From DATFWK01 sp035259345 (GTDB lineage Bacteria > Actinomycetota > Thermoleophilia > Miltoncostaeales > Miltoncostaeaceae): a DNA stretch of 33,036 nt. Of this stretch, positions 14,010-21,704 are shown one piece after another. The notes beneath the pieces were generated by a model. The model searched no databases and had not been told where the DNA came from. It was given only the letters and a program-made list of their open reading frames with translations. The DNA is taken from the NCBI GenBank assembly GCA_035259345.1, contig DATFWK010000041.1, positions 1 through 33,036 on the forward strand, in the 5' to 3' direction. The position numbers were made by a program, and so were the translations under genes. Positions within the stretch are counted from its first letter, which is position 1; each line of letters opens with the position of its first letter.

Positions 14010-14837
14010 TCACCCCGCCTCGGCCTCGTCCAGGAAGTCCGCGACGGCCGCCGAGAGGGCTGCCCCGCGCCAGGCCAGCGGCGCCTCGCCGGGCTTCTCG
14101 ACCACGAACCCGGCGCCGGGGATCAGCTCGCGGTAGCGCTCGGCCACCGCGAGCGGGTGCTCGCTGTCGACGTCGTCACGGCTGCCGACGACCAGCGTGG
14201 GCGCGGCAACGCCCTCGAGCGCGGCCATCCCGTCGAAGGCGGTGGAGCGCGGCACGGCGCGAAGCGCGTCGGCGACGGCCGCCGGATGGCGGTGACGCGC
14301 CAGGCGCTGCAGGATCACCGAGCGGATCGTCGGCACCCACCGCTCGGGCGCGCGCGGGGTGCCGTACGCGGCGAGGAAGCCCTCCGGACCGCCGTGCAGG
14401 AGCCCGTCGGCCAGGGCGTCCCAGCGGTCGAGGTCCTCGCTCGGGCGTCCGAGGTGCGCGGGCGTCACCAGCACGAGCGCGCCGACACGCTCCGGGTGCT
14501 CGAGGGCGACGCGGACCGCCGTCGCCGCGCCCATCGACTGGCCGACGAGCGCGGCCCGGTCGATGCCGGCCGCGTCGAGCACGGCGATCGCGTCGTCCGC
14601 CATGTCCGCGTAGCGATAGGCGGCCGGGTCCGGCGCGGGGTCGGACTCGCCGTGCCCGCGGGCGTCGAAGCCGACGACCCGGCGGTCCGAGCGCTCGAGG
14701 GCGGTCGACCCGTGCAGCACGTAGCGGCGGGTCGCGCTCAGCCCGTGCAGCAGCAGCACCGGCGAGCCGTCGCCGGCGGACTCGCCGTCGAGCACCAGGC
14801 CCGGCCGGTCGATGGAGAGCCGCTCCACGGCGGGCAT
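14010..14837 (-). CDS. alpha/beta-hydrolase-fold protein lacking the usual catalytic His
   Basis: Cytoplasmic alpha/beta hydrolase of 275 residues. Oxyanion-hole motif HGLS (31-34), FDARGHGESD, nucleophile elbow GQSMGA with S101 and an acid-residue loop GSRDD (around 221-222) are all in place. At the position of the catalytic His, where relatives read GHAP, this protein reads GEAPLAW with Glu251 (codon GAG). Either the enzyme is inactive or non-hydrolytic, or another residue supplies the base. Start ATG 14837. Its reaction cannot be named; relatives include esterases, C-C hydrolases and haloperoxidase-like proteins. Divergent from the unknown gene at 14893. Downstream lies the micro-ORF and terminator. 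Confidence 0.85.
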   Translation of the reverse strand: MPAVERLSIDRPGLVLDGESAGDGSPVLLLHGLSATRRYVLHGSTALERSDRRVVGFDARGHGESDPAPDPAAYRYADMADDAIAVLDAAGIDRAALVGQSMGAATAVRVALEHPERVGALVLVTPAHLGRPSEDLDRWDALADGLLHGGPEGFLAAYGTPRAPERWVPTIRSVILQRLARHRHPAAVADALRAVPRSTAFDGMAALEGVAAPTLVVGSRDDVDSEHPLAVAERYRELIPGAGFVVEKPGEAPLAWRGAALSAAVADFLDEAEAG

Positions 14838-14880
14838 CGAAGCAGCCTGCGCGCGCGGTCGCCAGGCCCGGCCCCTCGTG

Positions 14881-14886
14881 CATCAT
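14881..14886 (+). promoter_or_regulatory. weak -10-like element CATCAT
   Basis: CATCAT keeps the A2 and T6 of a -10 box and is followed by exactly 6 nt and ATG 14893, the same spacing as at aroF and def. The first base is not T, so support is weaker. Confidence 0.3.
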
Positions 14887-14892
14887 GGGCCC

Positions 14893-15795
14893 ATGGCGGA
14901 CGACCGAGCCCTGGCCGAGCGCCTGCTGGGCCACCCGGTCGACGCTGTCGTCGATCTCGGGCCGGTCGTCGCGGCCGCGTCGGTCGCCGGCGACCCCCCG
15001 CAATCCAGGGTCGCGTTCATCGATCCCGCGCGGGCCGAGGTCCTCGCACGGGTCGCGTGCCCGCCGGCGGTCCCGAGCCCCGGCCGCCCGGTGGTCGCCA
15101 CTGCCGTCACGCTCGACGAGCCCCTGGCCGTGGAGCGGGTGCTCGTCGCGCGGGCGGCGCCAGGCATCGCCGGGGTGCGGCCCGTGGTCGCCACTGACGA
15201 GCCCGTCCCGGACGTGCCGGTGGGCGCCGGCGGGCTCGCCCCGGTCCGCGTGCCCGTGCTCCAGGCCATCGACGGCGTCGAAGCCCTGGACGCCAAGGGG
15301 CGGCGCGTCGGGCGGCTCGCCGCGCCGGGCATCGGACTGCTCGCGGTGACAGCCGGCCAGGTGAGCGGCCGGCCCGGCATCGGCCACGGCATGGCCGCCG
15401 GCTTCGGCCCCGGGGTTTGGGTCGGCGACGAGGAGGTCGCGCTCGTCGCCGGACAGGAGCCGCTGCTGCCGGCCTGGCTCCCGGAGGGGCTCGAGCGCGG
15501 GCGCTTCCGCCTCGAGCCGGACCCGGCCTACCCGGACGGCCCGCCGGCCGTCGCGGTCGCGTGGGGGCAGGAGCCGGAGCGTGTGCTCCTGCGGCAGGCG
15601 CCGGCGCCGCTCGCGGCCCCCGACACCGGGGCCGGGGCCGGCCGCGTCGTGGACGTCGCCGGCGTCCCGGGCGTCCTCCGGGGACGGCGAATGGCGACGC
15701 TCGTCTGGGAGCGGGACGGGCGCGCCTTCGGCCTGCAGGTGCGCGGGGTGCCGGACCCGCCGGCGGCCGCGCTCAGGATCGCGGCGTCCCTGTAG
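14893..15795 (+). CDS. protein of unknown function, DUF4367-like C-terminus
   Basis: A 300-residue soluble protein with no signal peptide or membrane segment. I do not recognise the N-terminal two thirds, which are rich in Val, Ala, Gly and Pro and look all-beta (APVRVPVLQAIDGVEALDAK). The last third, starting near LPAWLPEGLERGRFRLEPD and continuing with VAVAWGQEPERVLLRQAPAP and ATLVWERDGRAFGLQVRG, resembles the DUF4367/anti-sigma-associated beta domain in layout; this is a weak call. ATG 14893 is preferred over longer frames because upstream codons look noncoding and a -10-like box sits 6 nt before it. It ends 14 nt before aroA, whose -10 box begins in this gene's TAG stop. Confidence 0.7.
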   Translation: MADDRALAERLLGHPVDAVVDLGPVVAAASVAGDPPQSRVAFIDPARAEVLARVACPPAVPSPGRPVVATAVTLDEPLAVERVLVARAAPGIAGVRPVVATDEPVPDVPVGAGGLAPVRVPVLQAIDGVEALDAKGRRVGRLAAPGIGLLAVTAGQVSGRPGIGHGMAAGFGPGVWVGDEEVALVAGQEPLLPAWLPEGLERGRFRLEPDPAYPDGPPAVAVAWGQEPERVLLRQAPAPLAAPDTGAGAGRVVDVAGVPGVLRGRRMATLVWERDGRAFGLQVRGVPDPPAAALRIAASL

Positions 15796-15798
15796 CCT
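15793..15798 (+). promoter_or_regulatory. -10 element TAGCCT for aroA, overlapping the upstream stop codon
   Basis: TAGCCT includes the TAG stop (15793-15795) of the preceding gene and ends 11 nt before ATG 15810, predicting a leader of about 4 nt. Confidence 0.4.
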
Positions 15799-15809
15799 CC
15801 GCAGCCGCA

Positions 15810-17111
15810 ATGGGGGTCGTTCGGGTGCAGCCGGTGTCCGCTCTCGCCGGGCGGGTCCGGGTCCCGCCGGACAAGTCGATCACCCACCGGGCGCTCCTCC
15901 TCGCGGCGATCTCGGACCGCGCCGTGCGGGTGACGCGGCCGCTCGACTCGGGCGACACCGCGGCGACCGCGCACGCCGTGGCCGCCTGCCGGGCGACGGT
16001 CGAGGGCACGCTCGGCGAGGAGGTGCTCGTGACCGGGCGCGGTCTGCGCGGCCTGCGCCCGCGCCCGCTGATCGACTGCGCGAACGCCGGCACGCTGATG
16101 CGCCTGCTCGCGGGCATCCTGGTCGGGCAGCCGTGCGAGCGGGTCGTGCTGGACGGCGACGAGTCGCTGCGGGCGCGGCCGATGACGCGCGTCACCAGGC
16201 CGCTCGGGGCGATGGGCGCCGAGCTCTTCACGGCGCCCGGCGGCACGCCGCCCCTCGTGGTGAGCGGCGGCCGGCCGCTTCGGGGCATGACCCACGAGCT
16301 GCCGGTGGCGAGCGCCCAGGTGAAGAGCGCGCTCCTGCTCGCCGGGCTGGTCGCCGAGGGCGACACGTGGGTGCGCGAGCCGGCCCGCTCGCGCGACCAC
16401 ACCGAGCGCATGCTGGCGGCCTCCGGGGCCGAGGTCCTGCAGGAGGACGGTCTCGTCGGCGTGCGCGGCCCGGCCGAGGGCATCGCGCTGCCGGACCTCG
16501 AGGTGCCGGGCGACTTCTCCTCCGCGGCCTTCCTGCTGGTGGCGGGCACGCTCCTTGCGGACCCGGAGCTGCGGTTGGAGGGCGTCAACCTGAACCCCAC
16601 CCGGACCGGGCTGCTCGCCGTGCTCCAGCGCATGGGCGCCGACGTCAGCGTGGAGCCGGGCGAGGCGACGGCAGGCGAGGCGTGCGGCGACGTCGTGGTG
16701 CGCCGGTCGGGGACGCTCCACGCCACCGAGGTCGCCCCCGAGGAGGTCCCGGCGCTGATCGACGAGCTGCCGCTGGTCGGCCTGCTCGGCGCGCGCGCGG
16801 CCGGGACCACGGTGGTGCGCGGCGCGGCGGAGCTCCGGGTCAAGGAGAGCGACCGCATCGCCGGTGTGGTCGCGGCGCTCCGCGCCATGGGGGTCCGGGC
16901 GGAGGAGCGCGACGACGGGTTCGCGGTGACCGGCGCGCCGCGGCTCGCCGGCGGGCGCTTCGACGCGCTCGGCGACCACCGTCTGGCGATGCTCGGCGCG
17001 GTCGCCGGCCTCGCGAGCGCCGAGGGCGTGGCGATCGAGGGCTTCGAGGCCGCGGCGGTCTCGTACCCCGGCTTCTGGCGCGACCTCGGCGCGGTGGGCG
17101 CCGGCGCGTGA
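15810..17111 (+). CDS. aroA: 3-phosphoshikimate 1-carboxyvinyltransferase (EPSP synthase)
   Basis: Sixth step of the shikimate pathway: transfers enolpyruvyl from PEP to shikimate 3-phosphate. The 433-residue protein shows PPDKSITHR (catalytic Lys22), ANAGTLMR (91-98) and LRVKESDRIAG. It carries the four motifs used to define class II EPSP synthases: SAQVK (168-172), RDHTE (195-199), GDFS (234-237) and NPTR (262-265). Class II enzymes are often poorly inhibited by glyphosate. However, the Gly of NAGT, replaced by Ala in the well-known CP4 enzyme, is retained here, so tolerance cannot be assumed. ATG 15810 is chosen; GTG 15825 (VQPV) would also leave the fold intact. The stop overlaps cmk (GTGA). 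Confidence 0.96.
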   Translation: MGVVRVQPVSALAGRVRVPPDKSITHRALLLAAISDRAVRVTRPLDSGDTAATAHAVAACRATVEGTLGEEVLVTGRGLRGLRPRPLIDCANAGTLMRLLAGILVGQPCERVVLDGDESLRARPMTRVTRPLGAMGAELFTAPGGTPPLVVSGGRPLRGMTHELPVASAQVKSALLLAGLVAEGDTWVREPARSRDHTERMLAASGAEVLQEDGLVGVRGPAEGIALPDLEVPGDFSSAAFLLVAGTLLADPELRLEGVNLNPTRTGLLAVLQRMGADVSVEPGEATAGEACGDVVVRRSGTLHATEVAPEEVPALIDELPLVGLLGARAAGTTVVRGAAELRVKESDRIAGVVAALRAMGVRAEERDDGFAVTGAPRLAGGRFDALGDHRLAMLGAVAGLASAEGVAIEGFEAAAVSYPGFWRDLGAVGAGA

Positions 17112-17776
17112 TCGTCGCGATCGACGGGCCGGCCGGGGCCGGCAAGAGCACGGTCGCGCGCCTGCTCGCGCGCAGGCTCGGCATCGGCCACCTGAACACC
17201 GGGGCGATGTACCGGGCGCTCACGCTGCTGGCGCGGGAGCGCGGCATCCCGCCGAGCGACGGCGCGGCGCTCGGGCAGCTCGCCGCGGAGAGCGAGGTCG
17301 GCCTCGTCGCGACCGACGGCGAGGAGCGCGTGCGGATCGACGGACGGGACGTCACCGCTGGAATCGGGACGGCGGCCGTCACAGGCGAGGTCTCGCAGGT
17401 CTCTGCGCACCCGGCCGTCCGGGCCGCCGTGGTCGGCGCCCAGCGGCGCATGCTGGCCGAGGGCGACTGGGTCGCCGACGGGCGGGACGTCGGCAGCGTC
17501 GTCTGCCCGGGCGCCGACGTGAAGGTCTTCCTGACCGCCCGGCCGGAGGAGCGCGCCCGCCGCCGCCAGGCGGAGCTCAGCGCACGCGGCGACGAGCGCT
17601 CGCTCGGCGAGGTGCGCGCGGACATCGACCGGCGCGACCACCTGGACTCGACGCGCGCGACCTCACCCCTGATCGTCGCGCCCGGCGCGCACGTCGTGGA
17701 CACGAGCGACCGAACGGCCGAGGAGGTTGTGGACGAGGTGGCCCGCCTGGTGGCCGCCGTGCGGGGCGCGGCGTGA
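17108..17776 (+). CDS. cmk: cytidylate kinase
   Basis: (d)CMP kinase of 222 residues in pyrimidine nucleotide synthesis. P-loop GPAGAGKST (7-15), LNTGAMYRALTLLARE, ADGRDVGSVVCPGADVKVFL with the CMP-binding region, and the lid RARRRQAEL followed by RRDHLDSTRATSPL are canonical. GTG 17108 overlaps the aroA stop by 4 nt, and its own stop overlaps the plsC start in the same way, so aroA-cmk-plsC form a coupled unit, an order common in Gram-positive bacteria. Confidence 0.96.
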   Translation: MIVAIDGPAGAGKSTVARLLARRLGIGHLNTGAMYRALTLLARERGIPPSDGAALGQLAAESEVGLVATDGEERVRIDGRDVTAGIGTAAVTGEVSQVSAHPAVRAAVVGAQRRMLAEGDWVADGRDVGSVVCPGADVKVFLTARPEERARRRQAELSARGDERSLGEVRADIDRRDHLDSTRATSPLIVAPGAHVVDTSDRTAEEVVDEVARLVAAVRGAA

Positions 17777-18432
17777 GCGAAGCCGGGATCAACGGACCGC
17801 TCTGGCAGGTCTCGCGGGCGCTCGCGGTCCCGGCCTTCTACGGCGCCATGCGCCTGCGGCGCGAGGGGAACGAGCACGTGCCGAGCGCCGGCGCGACGCT
17901 GATCGTCTCGAACCACGTCTCGCAGAAGGACCCGCCGCTCGTCGGCGCCGCGGCGCTGCCCCGCCGGGTGCACTTCATGGCCAAGAGCGAGCTCTTCGAG
18001 CTGAAGCCGCTCGGCTGGTACATCAGCCGGCTCGGGGCGTTCCCAGTCGTCCGCGGGGGCGCCGACCGCGAGGCCATCCGCGCGGCGCGCGACGTGCTCG
18101 GGCGCGGCGACGCGCTGATCATGTTCCCCGAAGGCACCCGGACGACGAGCGGCCTCCTGCGCCCGCCGTTCCCCGGGGCCGGGTCGCTGGCCCTCGAGCC
18201 CGGCGTCACCGTCGTGCCCTGCGCGATCTGGGGCAGCCAGCGCCCGCTCGGGCCGGTGCGGGTCGTGTTCGGCCCGTCGCTCGACCTCACCGACCTGGCG
18301 GCCGGGGCGCGGTCCGAGCGCTCGCGGGAGGCGGCGCGGCGGATGATGACGGCGATCGCCGGGCTGGTCCCGGCGGCCGGCGGGCCGGCGCAGCGCCCGC
18401 CCGAGGGCGAGCCCTCGATCGCCCGGGCCTGA
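17773..18432 (+). CDS. plsC: 1-acyl-sn-glycerol-3-phosphate acyltransferase (PlsC family)
   Basis: Membrane-associated acyltransferase of 219 residues making phosphatidic acid from lysophosphatidate. The catalytic NHVSQKDP matches NH-x4-D. FPEGTRTTSG is the phosphate-binding block, and GAFPVVRGG and VTVVPCAIWGSQRP are the later family motifs. GTG 17773 overlaps cmk (GTGA). The last 40 residues (after SLDLTDLA) are Ala/Arg-rich and probably nonessential. It is followed by a GC hairpin at 18438-18457 before der. Confidence 0.9.
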   Translation: MSEAGINGPLWQVSRALAVPAFYGAMRLRREGNEHVPSAGATLIVSNHVSQKDPPLVGAAALPRRVHFMAKSELFELKPLGWYISRLGAFPVVRGGADREAIRAARDVLGRGDALIMFPEGTRTTSGLLRPPFPGAGSLALEPGVTVVPCAIWGSQRPLGPVRVVFGPSLDLTDLAAGARSERSREAARRMMTAIAGLVPAAGGPAQRPPEGEPSIARA

Positions 18433-18437
18433 CCCCG

Positions 18438-18457
18438 CGCCGCGCCCGCGCGCGGCG
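18438..18457 (+). terminator. GC hairpin between plsC and der
   Basis: CGCCGCG (18438-18444) and CGCGGCG (18451-18457) form a 7-bp stem with a 6-nt loop 6 nt after the plsC stop. No T-tract; may only attenuate transcription into der. Confidence 0.35.
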
Positions 18458-18487
18458 ACCACACGGGGGAGGTGGTTGACTGGGGCG

Positions 18488-19873
18488 ATGGAGCGTTCGC
18501 GCAAGACCGCCGCCGAGCGCCGTGCGCAGGCGCGCGCGCGCCGGGCGCCGGCGCCCACCCGCATCGCCGACGGCCAGCCGCTCGTCGCGATCGTGGGCTT
18601 CCCGAACGTCGGCAAGTCGACGCTCTTCAACCGCCTCATCGGCCGCGGCGACGCCGTCGTGGACGCGAGCCCCGGGGTCACGCGCGACCGGCGGCAGGCC
18701 GGCGCGGACTGGCGCGGGAAGGCCTTCCAGCTGGTGGACACCGGAGGCATCGACGACGCGGACCCGACCCCGGTGGGCCGCCAGGTCGCGGCACAGGCCG
18801 CGCGGGCGATCGAGGAGGCGGACCTGATCCTGTTCGTCGTGGACGGCCAGGCCGGGGCCACGGCGGGCGACCTCGACGTCGCGGAGCGTCTCCGGCGGGC
18901 GGGGCGCCCGGTCATGGTCGTGGCGAACAAGGTGGACGACGCCCGCATGGAGGCCGACGCCCAGTCGCTCTGGGGCCTCGGCCTCGGCGACGTGGTGACG
19001 GTCTCCGCGCAGCACGGCAGGGGCGCCGGGGAGCTCCTCGACGCCGTGCTCGAGCGGCTGCCCGACGCGCCGCCGGTCGACCTCGACGCGACGAGCCCAC
19101 CGGCGCTCTGCATCCTGGGCCGGCCGAACGTCGGCAAGAGCAGCCTGCTGAACGCGATCGTGGGCGACGAGCGGGTGGTGGTCCACGAGCGGCCCGGCAC
19201 GACGCGCGACCCGGTGGACCTGCTGATCGAGGTGGACGGGCGCGAGATCGTGCTGATCGACACCGCAGGCCTGCGCCGCCGCGGGAAGACCGCCGAGGCC
19301 GTGGAGCGCGACAGCCAGCGGCGCGCGATCGCCGCGGCCCGCCGGGCCGACGTGGCCATCGTCGTCTGCGACGCCACGGAGGGGCTCACCGACTCCGACC
19401 TGGCGGCCGCCGACCAGGCGGCGCGCGCCGAGTGCGCCACGCTGCTCGTCATGAACAAGTGGGACCTGGCCCAGCCGGACCTCGACCACGTCCGCGGGCT
19501 CGCGCGGGCGAAGATCCGCCAGCGCCCGCCGATCGAGGTCAGCTCGGCCGTGACCGGCGAGGGCGTGGCGCGGATCCTGCCCGCCGCCCTGCGGCTCTAC
19601 GAGCGCTCCCAGGCCCGCATCCCGACCAACGCCCTGAACACCGAGCTCCGGAAGCTGGCGGACGAGCGGCCGGGCCCGCGGCGGGGCGCCCGCCGCCTGT
19701 CGCTGCGGTACCTGGTCCAGACGGACGTGGGCCCGCCGGCGTTCCGTCTCGAGGTCAACGACCGCGGCCTCATGACGCGCGACTACGGCTTCTGGCTCGA
19801 GAACAGCCTCCGCCGGCACTTCGACCTGGACGGGGTGCCGATGATCATCGAGGTGCGCGGGCGCTCCGGCTGA
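18488..19873 (+). CDS. der: ribosome-biogenesis GTPase Der (EngA)
   Basis: Tandem GTPase required for 50S ribosome assembly. First G domain: GFPNVGKST (37-45), a switch with SPGVTRDRR, DTGG and NKVD. Second: GRPNVGKSS (near 211), DTAG and NKWD. A C-terminal KH-like domain follows (RYLVQTDVGPPAFRLEVND). The N-terminus carries a basic 30-residue extension (RSRKTAAERRAQARARR), often seen in actinobacterial Der. ATG 18488 is 15 nt after GGGGGAGG; TTG 18476 would be only 3 nt after it, so neither spacing is ideal and the exact start is uncertain. Confidence 0.95.
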   Translation: MERSRKTAAERRAQARARRAPAPTRIADGQPLVAIVGFPNVGKSTLFNRLIGRGDAVVDASPGVTRDRRQAGADWRGKAFQLVDTGGIDDADPTPVGRQVAAQAARAIEEADLILFVVDGQAGATAGDLDVAERLRRAGRPVMVVANKVDDARMEADAQSLWGLGLGDVVTVSAQHGRGAGELLDAVLERLPDAPPVDLDATSPPALCILGRPNVGKSSLLNAIVGDERVVVHERPGTTRDPVDLLIEVDGREIVLIDTAGLRRRGKTAEAVERDSQRRAIAAARRADVAIVVCDATEGLTDSDLAAADQAARAECATLLVMNKWDLAQPDLDHVRGLARAKIRQRPPIEVSSAVTGEGVARILPAALRLYERSQARIPTNALNTELRKLADERPGPRRGARRLSLRYLVQTDVGPPAFRLEVNDRGLMTRDYGFWLENSLRRHFDLDGVPMIIEVRGRSG

Positions 19874-19956
19874 CCCGCGGAATCGCCCTCCAAGGGCCGT
19901 CCCGGGCCTGAACCAAACCTTTACCCGGCCCCGGATTGGGCCGATGAACCCGTTGC

Positions 19957-19962
19957 TATCGT
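19957..19962 (+). promoter_or_regulatory. -10-like element TATCGT for the DUF3352 gene
   Basis: TATCGT with a weak TTGGGC (19936-19941) 15 nt upstream; predicted leader about 28 nt carrying GGGGAGGAG, which ends 7 nt before ATG 19997. Conventional leadered layout, unlike most other genes here. Confidence 0.45.
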
Positions 19963-19996
19963 CGATTTCATCGAACGGGACGGGGAGGAGCGGACG

Positions 19997-21607
19997 ATGA
20001 AGCTCATGCATGCGCCGGCCCGGAATCGCTGGCTGCGGAACGGACTCGTTGCGCTCGCGATCGCGATCCCGGTGGCGGTGGGCGCAGGCTGCGGTGCGGG
20101 CACCGGCACGTCCAGCGGGGCGGGCCCGGCCGACACGGCGTCCTTCATGCCCGCCGGCACGCCGGTCTACGTCGAGGCCTCGACCGACTTCTCGAGCCAG
20201 CAGTGGACGCAGGCCCTCGCGCTCGCACAGCGCTTCCCCGGCTACGCCGACGTCGCGCGCTCCTTCAATCGCGAGCTCGCGTCCGGCGGCGTCTCGTTCA
20301 CGCGGGACGTCGCGCCGCTGCTCGGCTCCCACGCCGCCATCGGCGTCAGCGGCCTCGGCAAGGCCCGCGGCGACGGCGGTCAGCCCGACGTCACCGCGGC
20401 GGTGGAGATCGCCTCGGGCAAGGAGAACGACGTCATCGCCTTCGCCCAGCGCGGGAACAAGGGCCTGACCAAGGCCGGCACGCACGGCGGCGTCGACTAC
20501 TACTCCGGCCACGGCGCCTTCCTCGCGGTGGACGACGGCGCGGCCGTCATCACGAACTCGCGCGACGCCCTCTTCAACTCGATCGACGCCCACGCTGCCG
20601 GCGGCGACCGCACGCTGGCGAGCTCGGCGAAGCTCAAGGACGCCTTCTCCAAGCTGCCGGACCAGGTGCTCGCCCAGGCCTTCGTGGACGTCGGCGCCGT
20701 GGTCTCGGACGTCTCGCAGAACAACGCGGACGCCAAGAAGAAGCTCGACCAGGCCGGCATCGGCGAGATCGGCAGCGACGCCAGCGTCGCGCTCTCCGTC
20801 GCAGCCGAGCAGGACGGCGTGCGCGTCAAGGGCGTCGTCGACGGTGTCAAGGACCTCGCCACCGCGGACGAGTTCACGCCCACGCTGCTCAAGTCGGTCC
20901 CCGCCGACGCGATCGCCTACGTCGGCATCCACGACCTGGCCGGCAAGGTCGGCAAGCTTGTCGACGTGCTCGAGAAGAGCAACCCGGACCTGAAGAAGCA
21001 GATCGACCAGGCAACCGGCCAGCTCCTGCCGATGCTCGGCGTGCCGCTCTCGGATATCAGCGCGCTCTTCTCCATGGAGCAGGCCGTCGTCGTGACCGCC
21101 GGCTCGCCGGTGCCGAGCGTGACCCTGGCCCTCCAGGTGGCGGACGGCACGAAGGCGAAGTCCACGCTCGACAAGCTGCGCGAGCGCGGCACGGCGCTCG
21201 CCAACCTGGCCGGCAAGGGCATCCCGGCCTTCCACCAGGTCCCGCTCGCAAACGGCGTCACCGGCTTCGAGTCGAACCTCTCGAAGGAGGCCGGCATCGT
21301 CTACGGCGTCGACGGCAACCTGGCGCTGATCGGCACCAGCGCCGCGGGCATCCGCGAGGTCCAGCGGGCGACGCCGTCGCTCGACACGAGCCCCGACTTC
21401 CAGGCCGCGACGCGGCAGATGCCCTCCAAGGTCACCGCCGTCGTCTGGCTCAACATCGACCGGCTCGTCGCGGCGCTGCGCGAGAACGGCAAGCTGGCGA
21501 GCACGGACCCGAAGGTCCTGGCCAACGTGGCGCCGCTGAAGAGCATCGCGGCGTGGGGCACCGGCGGCGCCGACCCCGGCTTCGAGCTCTTCGCGACCAT
21601 CCAGTAG
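19997..21607 (+). CDS. exported DUF3352-family protein, possible lipoprotein
   Basis: Secreted or membrane-anchored protein of 536 residues and unknown role. An N-terminal signal runs through basic RNRWLRNG and hydrophobic LVALAIAIPVAVGAG to Cys32. GAGC is a poor lipobox because -3 is Gly, so lipidation is uncertain. The linker GTGTSSGAGPADT then leads to ASFMPAGTPVYVEASTDF, the recognisable opening of DUF3352 domains. The rest repeats a pattern of alpha/beta segments (TAAVEIASGKENDVIAF, GAFLAVDDGAAVITNSRDAL, VTLALQVADGTKAKSTLDKL) with two similar halves. Codon use includes more Lys than the neighbours, as expected for an exported protein. It stands alone, with its own leadered promoter and a perfect terminator. 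Confidence 0.82.
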   Translation: MKLMHAPARNRWLRNGLVALAIAIPVAVGAGCGAGTGTSSGAGPADTASFMPAGTPVYVEASTDFSSQQWTQALALAQRFPGYADVARSFNRELASGGVSFTRDVAPLLGSHAAIGVSGLGKARGDGGQPDVTAAVEIASGKENDVIAFAQRGNKGLTKAGTHGGVDYYSGHGAFLAVDDGAAVITNSRDALFNSIDAHAAGGDRTLASSAKLKDAFSKLPDQVLAQAFVDVGAVVSDVSQNNADAKKKLDQAGIGEIGSDASVALSVAAEQDGVRVKGVVDGVKDLATADEFTPTLLKSVPADAIAYVGIHDLAGKVGKLVDVLEKSNPDLKKQIDQATGQLLPMLGVPLSDISALFSMEQAVVVTAGSPVPSVTLALQVADGTKAKSTLDKLRERGTALANLAGKGIPAFHQVPLANGVTGFESNLSKEAGIVYGVDGNLALIGTSAAGIREVQRATPSLDTSPDFQAATRQMPSKVTAVVWLNIDRLVAALRENGKLASTDPKVLANVAPLKSIAAWGTGGADPGFELFATIQ

Positions 21608-21614
21608 CCCTGCA

Positions 21615-21638
21615 GAGGGCCGCCTTCGGGCGGCCCTC
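21615..21638 (+). terminator. UUCG hairpin after the DUF3352 gene
   Basis: GAGGGCCGCC (21615-21624), loop TTCG, GGCGGCCCTC (21629-21638): a perfect 10-bp stem capped by the very stable cUUCGg tetraloop, 7 nt after the stop. No T-tract, typical for high-GC termination. Confidence 0.75.
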
Positions 21639-21666
21639 GCTGCCGGAGTAGCCCTGGGGTGGTTGG

Positions 21667-21672
21667 TATGCT
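21667..21672 (+). promoter_or_regulatory. -10 element TATGCT for metK
   Basis: TATGCT lies 32 nt before ATG 21705, giving a leader of about 26 nt with GAGGAGGCGAGG. No -35 and no room for a SAM riboswitch. Confidence 0.45.
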
Positions 21673-21704
21673 GGCCGCCGTCATCGAGGAGGCGAGGCCG
21701 CCGC

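Noticed and set aside
21639..21704. SAM riboswitch ahead of metK
   Set aside because: Only about 66 nt are available and no aptamer-like helices or conserved core are visible.
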